A DNA stretch of 64,000 bases from Tachypleus tridentatus (taxonomy: Eukaryota > Arthropoda > Merostomata > Xiphosura > Limulidae): NCBI RefSeq assembly GCF_004210375.1, contig NC_134830.1:45513094-45577093 (forward strand). Direction: 5' to 3'. Position 1 is the first letter of the stretch, and every line of letters begins with the position of its first letter. Below the pieces are notes generated by a model. It did no database searches. It was given only the letters and a program-made list of their open reading frames with translations, and had not been told where the DNA came from. Both the position numbers and the translations under genes were made by a program. Of the stretch, positions 1-11,113 are shown in pieces.

Positions 1-1850
1 AGTGGCCATCTGTGTTTCCTTAGGTCGTACTATCACTGTTTGTTCTCTCTACCTGTCTCCTGAAGAGACTCGTGATCAATCAGACCTTGATGCTCTCATT
101 GAACAGTTGATGACTTCCTTTTTAATCCTGTGGGACTTTAATGGACATAATCCTCTCTGGGAAGGTACTGATATTGATGGGAGGGGTAGTTCTGTAGAGT
201 GTCCTCAGATCACAACCTTCATTTCTTCAATGCTGGCTCTTATACTTATTTTATGCACCTAGTCAGTCTTTTACTGCTATTGGTCTCTCAGTCTGCTCTC
301 CTTCACAATTTTTTTATGTGTTTTTCTTCCTCAGTGGGCAATGTTTTTTCAGAACAGATGATCGGCCATTGTTCCTTTTGTTTTTTGTATCCAGGCACAG
401 TTGGATGAATTGGGTCTGTCCTTGGATAAAATTGCTGTATCCACGGGTCATCCCATTCGACCATCTCCAAATGTAACCTTTCTCTAAGTCATCTGACAAG
501 ATTGGATACTCCAGATTGGACATAATGTCTTTTATTTGCTGAACATCTTTTGAACCACCCCTTCATTCCCATTCCTACAGGTGGTTTGAAATCAGGAGAC
601 TGTTGCTATGTTCACTGACGAACTGTATGCCATTTCTCTTGCCCTGGATCACATAGAAGCTAAGCAGTACTCGTATTTTACTATTTATACTGACTCAGTT
701 AGTTCTCTATGGGTTCATTTCTCTTTAACATCCACTTCTATCCAGTTCTTCTGGGTATCAGGTTACATTGGTATTTGTGGGAATGAACTTGCCGACACTG
801 CAGCTAAATCTGTCTGCTCTGGTGTTATCACTGCTGTGCCTGTTTCATACATGGACTATGGCCTTGTATTCAAGACTCGACTTTGTGCCAGTTGGCAGCT
901 GATTTCGAGTGAGCAATATGAAAACAGGTTTTTTAGATAAAACCCACTATTGGATTTTGGCCATCTTATTTCCATAAGGATTGTAAAGAGGAAGTTGTCC
1001 TAACTAGACTATGCACTGGTCACAGTTTTTAACTCGTTTTTTTTGTCTGGGAATAATGCACCAATCTGTGGTTTGTGTGAAACTTGGGTCACAATAGCCT
1101 ATATATTACTGTCATGCTATCATTATGACTCTCAATGATGGCACCATTTCAAACACATTTTGTCTCAAGGTTTATCCCTAACATTAGACAGTGTCATTGA
1201 TGATGGTGACACTGTCCACCTTTCAAATGTTTTTAGTTTTTTAAAGGCCATTGTCCTTTTTAATGCTATTTAAGTTTTTAATTCATAAACTAGATTTTTT
1301 TAACGTGATTCTTTTTTATGAATTAAAGTAAAATTAATTCATTACAAAATTAGAAAATGGCCATGACATCAAATAACTCAAAACCAGGACTGGAAAGGTC
1401 AACTTCAGGTGACTCATGCTGATGTTTGATTTTACCTGTTAGTTATCTTGGCATGTTATAATAACTAAAATTATGCTAGAGAAAGCCTTTTAAAACTTGT
1501 ATTGCTTTACTTTCTCTTTCTGCTGTAAACTGGCAAAATTAGAAAATGGCCATGATGTTAAATAACTCGAAACCAGGAATGGAAAGACAGACCTTAGGTG
1601 ACTAACGCTGATGTTTGAAGTTACACATTAGTCATCCTGGCAAGTTATAGTAATTAAAATTTTTCTCCAAAAAAGTCTTTTAAAACTTGTGTTACTTTAC
1701 TTTCTCTCTAATTGCTATAAACTAGATATAAAAATTGGATTTAATGTTATTTAAGTTTTTAATTCAAAAATTAAACTTTGTTTTGTTTTACCTTGATTCC
1801 TTTTTACAAATTTTAATAATATTACTTTACTTTCCTTTTCTGGGCACCAT
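1..1850 (+). mobile_element. Decayed LINE (RNase H-bearing, I/Jockey-like), RT deleted, cut by window edge
   Basis: Relic of a non-LTR retrotransposon. Positions 2-345 encode the C-terminal part of an apurinic-type endonuclease: a YLSP motif, then a DFNGHNPLW motif (the conserved DFN and the N-x-x-W stretch), with a frameshift near 200-260. From about 345 the sequence jumps to the segment that normally lies between RT and RNase H (AQLDELGLSLDKI is readable), so the whole reverse transcriptase is missing. RNase H follows at 608-940 (TDELYAISLALDHIEAKQYS, IYTDS, FFWVSGYIGICGNELADTAA), with the segment between IYTDS and FFW shortened. About 1045-1130 holds a C-terminal zinc knuckle (CGLC then LSC); the expected histidine reads Tyr. 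About 1263-1850 is a T-rich 3' UTR. A fuller minus-strand relative lies at 50645-51610. It cannot be active. Confidence 0.85.
1345..1722 (+). repeat. Tandem duplication (2 x about 189 bp) in the LINE 3' UTR
   Basis: Two adjacent direct copies, each beginning CAAAATTAGAAAATGGCCAT, at 1345 and 1534 (offset 189). Both contain AACTC(A/G)AAACCAGGA, GCTGATGTTTGA and CTTTTAAAACTTGT. The stretch before copy 1 (about 1258-1310, ATTTAAGTTTTTAATTCA) recurs after copy 2 at about 1745-1765, so the duplicated block may be longer than 189 bp. The copies differ at many bases, so the duplication is old or is a normal part of this LINE's 3' UTR. Confidence 0.8.
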
Positions 1851-2640
1851 TCCACCTGGCCCCTTTACCTGTGGGAGATGGCTTTTGACATTAGTCAATC
1901 TGTCACTGTTTTACTCATTAGTTCTACCATCAAACACCTCCCTTCCATTTACCAGGATGTTCTATAGAAATTTGCTGCCTCTGCATTTGCCAGTTATTGG
2001 ATGGCACCTTCTTCATTTTGCCTGCTTGATACTGCAGGGTGTTTTCTCCTTTGTTCTTTCATCATGGTCAGATCCTTTTCTTGTCTATACACACATTTGC
2101 CCAGTTCCTGAGCCCGTCTGGGACCTTGGTGTCATTCTATGTGCTCTTGTTTCTAACCATTCAAACCACTAGTAACTTGCAGTTTTGACCTTCTTTTCAT
2201 CAGACATATTCTGTATGTAGTTGCAGTTCTCTCTCTTTGCTACTGACTTATTCTGTATCATTTTTGTTGTCCTGTTATTCTTTTTTCCCACTTCCAGTAC
2301 CTCCTTCCTGAGTCTTAAGCCACTTGGAGAGAAGATCTCTGTCCTTCTTCTCTTCTCTCTCATCCTTCTGTTTCACTCTACTGTACTTTTTTTAAGCTCA
2401 GACAGACTTTCTTTTCTGTTCATACCATTCGTTGCCACTTAGTTCGTAACTATTGTTTTCTGGGTGGGTTTTTATCCTCAACTCTTCATTCTATGGGATT
2501 TCACTTCCACAAATGTTTGACACATATTTTGTTTAGTTGTTTTTTTTTTAAGAGTTTTTTCGCTTCCAGATGGTTTACATTTCATCTTCTCTTTTGTTTT
2601 CTCACTATTTTTCAACTGCTGCTGGACAATTTCATTCATG
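1851..2640 (+). other. Pyrimidine-rich block, probably repeat-derived, no recognised gene
   Basis: The top strand is rich in C and T and higher in GC than its surroundings. An open stretch at 1735-2172 reads as a Leu/Phe-rich, low-charge polypeptide that crosses from the LINE 3' UTR, which argues against a gene. The composition resembles the mirror-strand block at 47000-49030 and may be the 5' or ORF1 part of another retroelement. No catalytic motif is visible. Confidence 0.35.
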
Positions 2641-2912
2641 CTGTGGCATGCAGACTACCTCACATACCTTAATTGCTAGTAAAATTTGGAAACCAGAGTG
2701 TAAAGAAGGTAGGCTTTAGTGTGAAGATTGGATATCAGAAGTGTGATCATGTATTGAGTGACCATAGGCAAATTTTTAGTTAGTAAAACAATTATTCCTA
2801 CAAAACTATGTGTATTCATACACCATGTAACTTTATGATATATATCTGTAAGTTCATTATAATTTTATGAATGAATTCATGAAGATAAAATGTATTTGGC
2901 AGTATATTTATA
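2641..2912. other. AT-rich intergenic sequence, nothing recognised
   Basis: No exon, RNA gene or repeat motif that I can support. Confidence 0.5.
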
Positions 2913-3088
2913 GGCCCAGCATGGCCAGGTGATTAAGGCACTCGACTCGTATTCGTTAGTAAAAGAGTAGCCCATGAGTTGGCAGTAGATGGTAATGACT
3001 AGCTGCCTTCCCTCTAGTCCTACATTGCTAAATTAGGGACGGCTAGCATAGAAAGCCTTCGTGTGGCTTTCAAAACAAATCAAACCAG
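2913..3088 (+). mobile_element. tRNA-derived SINE with internal deletion
   Basis: The 5' end reads GGCCCAGCATGGCCAGGTGA followed by TTAAGGCACTCGACTCGT, a tRNA-like head with a clear A box (TGGCCAGGTGATTAAGGC). The sequence then jumps to the body region (TTCGTTAGTAAAAGAGTAGC, TAGCTGCCTTCCCTCTAGTC, GGGACGGCTAGC), skipping the part that should hold the B box (GGTTCGAATCC type). The 3' end is CAAAACAAATCAAACC. The body matches, in opposite orientation, the copy at 57779-57923. It is the SINE type I associate with horseshoe crab genomes. Confidence 0.85.
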
Positions 3089-4128
3089 TATACTTATAAA
3101 TAAACTTTATACTCAGGTAGATATATGGATGTGAAAGATGCCTTGTTGTAAACTATATATGATGTTATGGTATGAAAATGTTAAGATGTTTGCAAAGAAA
3201 TTCATTTTCTTCTTTATTTGCAAATCTGTAGTACTTGTGGCCATCATCAAGTTAGTATTTCTGTACTATATTTGAGGTTGTTGAGACACAGCATAATTTT
3301 TTTTCAAATAGGTCAACTCAAGGCATGATTGGAGCTATGTCAGTAAGAAAGGAACCAAAATTTATAAACCATTGGAGCTTAAAATACAAAAAATGCTGTT
3401 AAACTTTGTTGATTGACAGCATAAATAAAATACCAGTTGAAACATAATAGTTATTTTCTGTAACATCCTGCTGAAAGATTCCTTCAATGTGTCTGATAGC
3501 ACTCTAATTAATAGAAGTCTTGAAATTAGCAGAAACCTGGGAGCCAAAGACCCCCTGCAAATGCAGGTGAGCCCATAAAAAGTGTTACCTAGGTAGCCCA
3601 TGTGGCTTCTTGAAAGGATCTATTTTATGACATATTTATATTCTGGAATGATATAAAGCCATTATTGACTTGTTTCTTAAAAAAAAACAAGGAAAAGATA
3701 TGTAAGAATTGTAAAGGGACATTTTAATTAGCACTTTAAAGAAACATACATTGTAAATAAAATAAAGTACCTTCAAACAAATATTTATCTTATCATGAAA
3801 TAGAAAGAAGAGGTCTCACTCTATGTTCAGAACATCAGATAATTTGAAAAAACATTACATTAGTAAACATAAAATCATTATTTGTTAATATTCAGATTTT
3901 TTTAGACACAAAAAATATAAACCTTTAAATTCTGTAGCTAACAATGGTTTTCTAGTAACATAAACACTTTTTGTGTTTAATGAAAGGAGAATTGAAAAAG
4001 AATATTTATGTCATTGTAAAAGTAATAATGGTGGGTGTAACTATTTGTTATTGAAAATTTAGTATTTTTATGTTAGATTCTCTTGAACTATTTTGAGACA
4101 TGCTAAGTAACTGTAACTATCCATTACC
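3089..4128. other. AT-rich non-coding sequence
   Basis: No gene recognised. A minus-strand open stretch at 3362-3601 has an acceptor-like TTTGCAG but no conserved protein motif. Confidence 0.5.
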
Positions 4129-4232
4129 AGGATTAAACATAACATATTTTTATATCAGTTCCTGTTGAATAGTCAGAAACATCGGAGACTGCTCAGCAGG
4201 ATCTGATATAAAAATACATCATGTTTAATCCT
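4129..4232. repeat. Imperfect 104-bp palindrome (hairpin)
   Basis: Left arm 4129-4158 (AGGATTAAACATAACATATT...) pairs with right arm 4203-4232 (...CATCATGTTTAATCCT) at 27 of 30 positions. Pairing resumes inside: CCTGTTGAATAGTC at about 4161-4174 against GACTGCTCAGCAGG at about 4188-4201. The predicted fold is a stem of about 46 bp with a loop of about 12 nt. It could be a small foldback element or a hairpin RNA locus; the sequence alone does not decide. Confidence 0.7.
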
Positions 4233-4600
4233 ATTTACAGGTGGTTATGAGGTTAAAAGTAATATAACATTGTCAGTTGCTGTTGAAAAGTGTATAGATG
4301 TGTTAAACAGTATTTAACAAGCTCAAGCATTTATTCATGTTGTACAATCTTGAGAAGATAAATAGCACTTACTCAGGTAAGCATCGGTTATTTTGAATAA
4401 ATATAAGACCTAAGCAACTAGTACAAAACCTAAACATTAGTTTTTTGTTTAACAAACTTTACACATACAGTTGGTAATACTTCTAAGCAACAGTTCCTGT
4501 TTGACAAAAATTACACATATTAAGCAGCTGTTACCAAACTTGAGTAGCAGTTATTGTTGAATAGACTTTATGTATATTAAACAGCTGTTTCTATAAAACA
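4157..4600 (+). repeat. Degenerate tandem-like repeats
   Basis: A motif like CAGTTCCTGTTGAATAG followed by ACATATTAAACAGCTGTT recurs at about 4157, 4274, 4491 and 4549 with substitutions and irregular spacing. The last two copies are about 58 bp apart. This looks like an old, diverged minisatellite that overlaps the right part of the palindrome. Confidence 0.45.
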
Positions 4601-5254
4601 ATTTTGGGACTTGTTAATGAACAGTGTGTAATCACCTGTTAAATTTGTACTGGCTGAGCTGAGTTTAAATGAATTATTACAGATAACATTCTCAGATCCT
4701 TTTACACAGTCAAGATACATGTAATGAGAGAATGTAATGGGGCTATATTGCTTGGTATCAAAAAGTTAATGCTTTCTTAAAGATTTAACAGTATGAATAT
4801 GGACAGATAAAATGACTAAATTGAGTATAAGATTGAGTCATCAAAGAGTACATTAACATCAATGTCTTGTATCTAATGTAAGATATGCATACTTTTACAT
4901 TTTAATTAAATCTCAGCAGTCTGATATATCACTATGTTTCATATATTTATTTGTTGTATTATTTACTACTTGTAGTGCCTTTCAGATCAAGAGGAAGGAA
5001 TAACATGACTAAGATTCTCACTGCCATGAGACAAGACACAACATGAAATTAGTTTTGACTACAGAAGTTGAAGATAATGATAAAAGTATTGAGTTGGTAG
5101 AGAGGAAAGGTACATCTTTAGACTTTCACTGGCTTGAGTTAGTATGGAATATTTTTGTATTAATGAGTTAACACACTGCAGACATTAGACTATTGTAGTA
5201 CTATACTGACAAGTGTATGTGTGTGTGTAAATTTTCATATGTATATGAAGAAAC
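4601..5254. other. AT-rich non-coding sequence
   Basis: Nothing recognised apart from a short GT run at about 5216-5228. Confidence 0.5.
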
Positions 5255-6060
5255 AAACAGCCTCTGATAATTTGGAATTATTGTAAGTTGTAATTTAAAC
5301 TTTAATATTATATATGAGTTAATTTCTTAATTTAAAAGTAAATATTCAAATAACATTTAAATATAGAATTTTGAGTCATATTTTGTGTTGAATGTTGCAC
5401 TGTTTAAAATTAGATGTTTGTGATGTCAAAATACTAAGTGTATATTTTCATAAAAATTAGGAACTCAAATTACTAATGTCACAAGCTAGAATATAAAATA
5501 AGAATTTCATATCTTTTTATTTTTCTGAGATACGACTTACTAAATCAATCAGTTGGTTCATTCAACTCTTTCCAGTTTTTAAAACAGTCCTTTATGTACA
5601 CTTAATATGGTATAAATGTGTAAATAACCAATCAACAGCTTAGAATATCCCAGGTTGGTTTTCTCAGCTATTGTAATCTTTGAAAAAGGTACTGCATTCT
5701 TCTGATCCAAGTTTTCAAGGAGGTAGGTTGTATCTTTAGTCTGCTCAAAGTTTCATGTTTTGTAAAATCTGAATAAATCTTAGTTACTAAGCTTCATAAA
5801 TTATAGTAGAATTTTATGGTATCAGTGTAGTTACTAATGATTTTTGGTTATTCAACTGCACATATAAATCCTAAAAAAAACATTTTGTTTGACAAACTTC
5901 ACATGCAAAATTTTCAAAGGCTTAGCAACCTATAATTTTTCATATGTTAAAGACATAATAATATTAACTGAAAGACTACCAAATGTTGTGAAGGTATACA
6001 CACTATATTGAAAGTTGGAAGTGTTGAATCAAACTTTGGTTGTATTGACCAAGCCCATAT
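5255..6060 (+). repeat. Dispersed non-coding repeat family, copy 1 (modules X and Y)
   Basis: Module X (about 5255-5935) is colinear with 60765-61435 in the same orientation. Shared landmarks in the same order: GAGTTAATTTCTTAATTTAA, GCACTGTTTAAAATTA, ACAAGCTAGAATATAAA, CATATCTTTTTATTTT, ATCAACAGCTTAGAAT, GGTTTTCTCAGC, GTCTGCTCAAAGTTTCA, AAAGGCTTAGCAA. Module Y (about 5950-6060: ATATTAACTGAAAGACTACC, then AAGGTATACACACTATATTG) matches, inverted, the copy at 63640-63930. No reading frame is conserved. The family is unidentified. Confidence 0.75.
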
Positions 6061-7298
6061 TGAGAGAATTTATAAAAAACTGTGAATCTAAGTGTAATAA
6101 ATTATTATGAATTTTATAACATCTACCTTCAAGTTATCTGGTGGTTCTATAAGATGACTTTGTGAATTTGTCACTTTTTTTTTTTTTTTTACATTGTTAT
6201 TGACGTGACATAATTAAAACCATGTGACTTGTATAACAAAGTTACACAAAAGAGGCTACACCAACAGGTGATTAGTGCAATATGAGCACACACATTATGA
6301 TATAATAAATTATGTTTTTATATTTGGTTATGGTTTTGTTAGCATTCATTTCTTAGTTAACTTGTGAATTTTTAGTTACATTAAAATGAGTACACGCATA
6401 TGTGCTATGAAACTGGCGTCAGTTTCTCTGGTGGTGATATACAGATATCATTAATGTTGTACAATAGTATGAAAATTACAATCACGTGATTGGTAATCTT
6501 GTGATCTAATAAGTAAATGAAAATCCTACATTGATCTTTCACAAGTTAGTTTGCAAGATATAGCTGAAGAATAGTATTACTAAACGTTGTTAATGATTGT
6601 GTCATTAAGTTTGTTGTTAGTTTTCTTCACCTGATTCATTTATTTATTGAAGTATTTGTTAACCTGGATTTTTTTATATTTTATTGTTTATCAACATTAA
6701 TATCAAGTCCTGGCCTTCTACATATTTATTTATTGTGTGGTAAGTTATCAACTTTGAAAGTCAGTCTTTGGATTTCTGTGGTTGTCAAAGTATTTTTTTT
6801 TTTGTTCTACTCAGGTTATAGTGGCAAATTACTCTAGACCATTGCAACATCTTTTTCTAAAACAGTATTACTTCCTCTCACCCAAAGCTATCTTGATCCT
6901 GGTTTGCCCTTTAAGCATTGCTATAAAAATGTTTGCTATCAGTGCACCAGTCTTTTCTACTCCTTGATTTTCTCACCATTTCAGAACATGTGCTGATCAT
7001 GTGACTACCCTCCATCAATCATAATGTGTCATTTATTACTATTGTTGCTAACTTCTGCTACTCTAGCACCATGCTTAATTTCTCAGTTGCATTCTATTGT
7101 ATAAATATGTATCAGCATAGTGTAAATTTTTAACTAATAATACATATTTTAATACTTTTAAGTTTTTAAGGTCTTAATACTGCAAGGCAATGTTTAAAAC
7201 ATTCTAAGTTTTAGTGAGTATAACACACTTTTTCTAGGCATCTCTTCTTTTCTGTTTTATCCATAACCCATTCAAAAAGTACAAAATTAAAGTAAGTT
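6061..7298. other. AT-rich non-coding sequence up to the gap
   Basis: A T-run lies at about 6175-6190. A short open stretch at 6782-6967 in a C/T-rich patch has no recognisable motif. No gene supported. Confidence 0.5.
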
Positions 7299-7798
7299 NN
7301 NNNNNNNNNNNNNNNNNNNNNNNNNNNNNNNNNNNNNNNNNNNNNNNNNNNNNNNNNNNNNNNNNNNNNNNNNNNNNNNNNNNNNNNNNNNNNNNNNNNN
7401 NNNNNNNNNNNNNNNNNNNNNNNNNNNNNNNNNNNNNNNNNNNNNNNNNNNNNNNNNNNNNNNNNNNNNNNNNNNNNNNNNNNNNNNNNNNNNNNNNNNN
7501 NNNNNNNNNNNNNNNNNNNNNNNNNNNNNNNNNNNNNNNNNNNNNNNNNNNNNNNNNNNNNNNNNNNNNNNNNNNNNNNNNNNNNNNNNNNNNNNNNNNN
7601 NNNNNNNNNNNNNNNNNNNNNNNNNNNNNNNNNNNNNNNNNNNNNNNNNNNNNNNNNNNNNNNNNNNNNNNNNNNNNNNNNNNNNNNNNNNNNNNNNNNN
7701 NNNNNNNNNNNNNNNNNNNNNNNNNNNNNNNNNNNNNNNNNNNNNNNNNNNNNNNNNNNNNNNNNNNNNNNNNNNNNNNNNNNNNNNNNNNNNNNNNN
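7299..7798. other. Assembly gap (500 N)
   Basis: Exactly 500 unknown bases. The right side opens directly inside a satellite monomer while the left side is unrelated sequence, so the left edge of the array, and an unknown number of monomers, is hidden here. The round length suggests a placeholder. Confidence 0.98.
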
Positions 7799-8070
7799 AA
7801 AAATTTTAGCTAACTTATACCAAATAGAAAGGCCGAACTTACAACCTAAACTGCCATTGAGGCAGACTGTAATTTTGACTTGGGGCACTTAATTCTATTA
7901 TTACGCACTGGGGAATGCATTGCTTGTGATTTCTAGACAATGTCGACAGGTCAAAGCTGAAAGGAGCAAGATCGATGTTCAAAGGTGTACTAGACACACG
8001 AATCCAGACCTATAGCCGTAATAATTGTCTGTCTATTTTATCATTTTTGATTTGTTTTATTTCTCAAGAG

Positions 8071-8107
8071 TGTTACATGCAAAGTAAAAGTTGTTTTGCA
8101 TGTAACA
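8071..8107. repeat. Inverted repeat inside each satellite monomer (best copy shown)
   Basis: TGTTACATGCAAA (8071-8083) and TTTGCATGTAACA (8095-8107) are perfect 13-bp complements around an 11-nt spacer. The left arm is almost invariant across the array (GTTACATGCAAA). The right arm varies by subtype: TTGCATGTAAC perfect in many, TTCCATGTAAC, TTGCAAGTATC or TTGGATGTAAC in others. The arms do not change together, so base pairing is not strictly maintained. Confidence 0.85.
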
Positions 8108-9120
8108 TTTTTTATCACAGAAATGAAGACAACATGACCTACAAAATACTCATCTTCCTTATTAAAATTAATATTTAGCAGAAATACTTATTACGTATAC
8201 CGAGTATTTGAAAATGTCATAGAGATACAAAAGACATATCGATACCGTCCTCAACGTCTTTACGGTAAGTACTTTCTGTCATTATCTATTAATATGATTT
8301 TAATAAAGAGTGGTTTAATTAAATAAATACAAAATAGTGACCAAAAGTTATTTAATTAGTGCTAAAATAAAACATTGTTATTTTGCTCATAAACAAATCA
8401 AAACTGCTATCTCTAGTGTTGAATATGTAAGCGTGATAAACCACGAGAAGGTCTAACCACCAATTTTAGCTAACCTATACAATATAGAAGGGCCGAATTT
8501 ACACCTAAACTGCCCTTGAGGCAGACTGTAATTTTGAATTGGGGCACTTAATTCTACTCTTACGCACTGGGTAATGCATTACTTGTGATTTCTAGACAAT
8601 GTCGACAGGTCATAGATGAAAGGAGCTTGATCGATGTTCACAGGTGTACCAGATAAACGCATGCAAATCCATAGCCGTAATATCTCTCTGTCTATTTTAT
8701 CAGTTTTGATTTGTTTCATTTCTCAAAAGTGTTACAAGCAAAGTAAAAGTTGCTTTGCATGTAACATTTTTTTATCACAGAAATGAGAACAACATGACTT
8801 CCAAAATGCTCATCTTCCTTTATAAAACTAAACTGTCAGCAGAAATACTTATAACGTATACTGAGAGTTTGAAAATGTCATAGGGATACAAAGACATATC
8901 GATAGTGTCCTCAACGTCTTTTGGTAAGTACTTTTGTCACTATCTGACAAGATGATTTTTATAAAGAGTGGTTTAATTAATTAAATACAAAATAGTCACA
9001 AAAAGTTATTTAATTATTGCTAAAAAACATTGTTATTTTGCTCATAAACAAATGAAAACTGCTATCTCTAGTGTTCAATATGGAAGCGTCATAAACCACG
9101 AAAAGGTCTAACAACCAAAT

Positions 9121-10441
9121 GTATCTAACCTATACAATATAGAAAGCCGAACATACACCCTGAACTGCCATTAAGGGAGACAGTAATTTTGACTTGGAGC
9201 ACATAATTCTACTATTTCGCACTGGGAAATGCATTGCTTGTGATTTCTAGACAATGTCGATAGGTCATAGCTGAAAGGAGCTTGATCGATGTTCACAGGC
9301 GCACCAGACACAAGCATCCAAACCCATAGCCTTAATATTTTTCTCTCTATTTTATCATTTTTTATTTGTTTTATTTCTCAAGAGTGTTACATGCAAAGTA
9401 AAAGTTGATTTGACTGTAACATTTTTTCATCACAGAAATGAAGACAACATGAACTACAAAATGTTTATCTTCCTTTATTAAAATTAACTGTCAGGAGAAA
9501 TTCTTATAACGTATACTTAGAGTTTGCAGAATGTCATAGAGATACAAAAGACCTGTCGATAAAGTCCTCAAATTTTTTCGATACGTACTTTTTATCATTA
9601 TTTATGAAGATGATTTTAATAAATAGTAGTTAAAGTAATTAAATACAAAATAGTCATCAAAATTTATTTAATGGTTTCTAAAATAAAACATTGTTATTTT
9701 GCTTATAAAGAAGTGAAAACTGTTATCTGTAGTGTGTATATGGAAGCGTCATAAACCAGGAGAAGGTCTAACACCAATTTTAGCTAACCTATATCATCTA
9801 GAAAGGCCGAACTTACAACCTAAACTACCATTGAGGTCGACTGTAATTTTGACTTGGGGCACTTAATTGTACTATTACGCACGGTGGAATGCATTACCTG
9901 TGATTTCTAGAAAATGCTGGACAGATCATAGCTGAAATGAGCTTGATCGATGTTCACAGGTGTATTAGAGACACGCTTCCAAAACCATAGTCGTAATATT
10001 TTTCTGTCTTTTTTATCATTTTTCATTTGTTTAATTTCTCTACAGTATTACATGCAAAGTAAAAGTTGTTTTGCATGTAACATATCTTTATCACAGAAAT
10101 AAAGACAGCATGACCGAGAAAATGCTCATCTTTATTTACTAAAATTAACTTTCAGTAGAAATATTTATAAGGTATACTGAGAGTTTGCAGAATGTCATAG
10201 AGATGCAATAGATATATAGATACAGTCCTCAGCGTCTTTACAGCAAGTACTTTTTTCATTATTCATTAAGATGATTTTTATCAATAGTGATTTAATTAAT
10301 TAAACAGAAAATAGTCACCCAAAGTTATTTTTTTATTGCTAAAATAAAACATTGTTGTTTTGCTGTATAAAAAAGTGAAACTGCTTATCCGTAGTGTCGT
10401 ATATGCAAGCGTCATAAACCACGAGAAGGTCTAACCCCCAA
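9121..10441 (+). repeat. Divergent left-edge monomers
   Basis: This stretch and the two monomers before it (from 7799) share variants that are rare in the core: TTACGCACTG followed by GGG or GG, CAATGTCGACAGG instead of CAATGCTGGACAGG, and CTCTAGTGTTGAATATG in place of CCGTAGTGTCGTATATGG. The partial last monomer at 35227-35334 also ends in TTACGCACTG. Such drift at array edges is usual for satellites. Confidence 0.65.
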
Positions 10442-10716
10442 TTTTAGCTAACCTATACCATATAGAAAGGCCGAACATACAACCTAAACTGCTCTTGAGG
10501 CAGTCTTTAATTTTGACTTGGGGCACATCGTTTTACTATTGCGCACTGCGGAATTAATGCATTGCTTGTGATTTCTAGACAATGCTGGACAGGTCATAGC
10601 TGAAAGGGGCTTCATCGGTGTTCACAGGTGTATTAGAGACACGCTTCCATAACTATAGTCATAATATTATTTTTCTGTCTTTTTTATCATTTTTCATTTG
10701 TTTAATTTTTCTACAG

Positions 10717-10913
10717 TATTACATGCAAAGTAAAAGTTGTTTTGCATGTAACATTTCATTATCACAGAAATAAAGACAGCATGACCTAGAAAATGCTCAT
10801 CTTCCTTTACTAAAATTAACTTTCAGTAGAAATATTTATAAGGTATACTAACAGTTTGCTCAATGTCATAGAGAAACAAAAGACATACCGATACAGTCCT
10901 CAACGTCTTTACG
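10717..10913 (+). other. Exon-like segment repeated in the satellite (example)
   Basis: In this monomer a pyrimidine-rich tract ending TTTTTCTACAG resembles a 3' splice site, and 197 bases later TTTACG is followed by GTAAGTACA, a strong 5' splice-site match. GTAAGTAC or GTAAGTA recurs at the same place in almost every monomer. The acceptor side is CTACAG or CTCAAG. The segment is not open in any frame across copies, so it is not coding. Whether it is ever spliced is unknown. Confidence 0.5.
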
Positions 10914-11113
10914 GTAAGTACATTTGTCTTTATTTATCAAGATGATTTTAATAAATAGTGGTTTAATTAATTAAATACAAAATAGTTACCAAAACATATT
11001 TAATGACTGCTAAAATAAAACATTGTTGTGTTGCTGTATAAAAAAGGGAAAACTGCTTATCTGTAGTGCCGTATATGGAAGCGTCATAAATCACGAGAAG
11101 GTCTAACCACCAA

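Noticed and set aside
3362..3601. Possible terminal exon of the PACT gene left of the satellite
   Set aside because: The acceptor-like TTTGCAG is present, but the phase-compatible frame stops after about nine codons and it lies some 35 kb from the PACT exon across the array.
7211..7888. Apparent 225-codon minus-strand frame
   Set aside because: It is open only because it crosses the 500-N gap.
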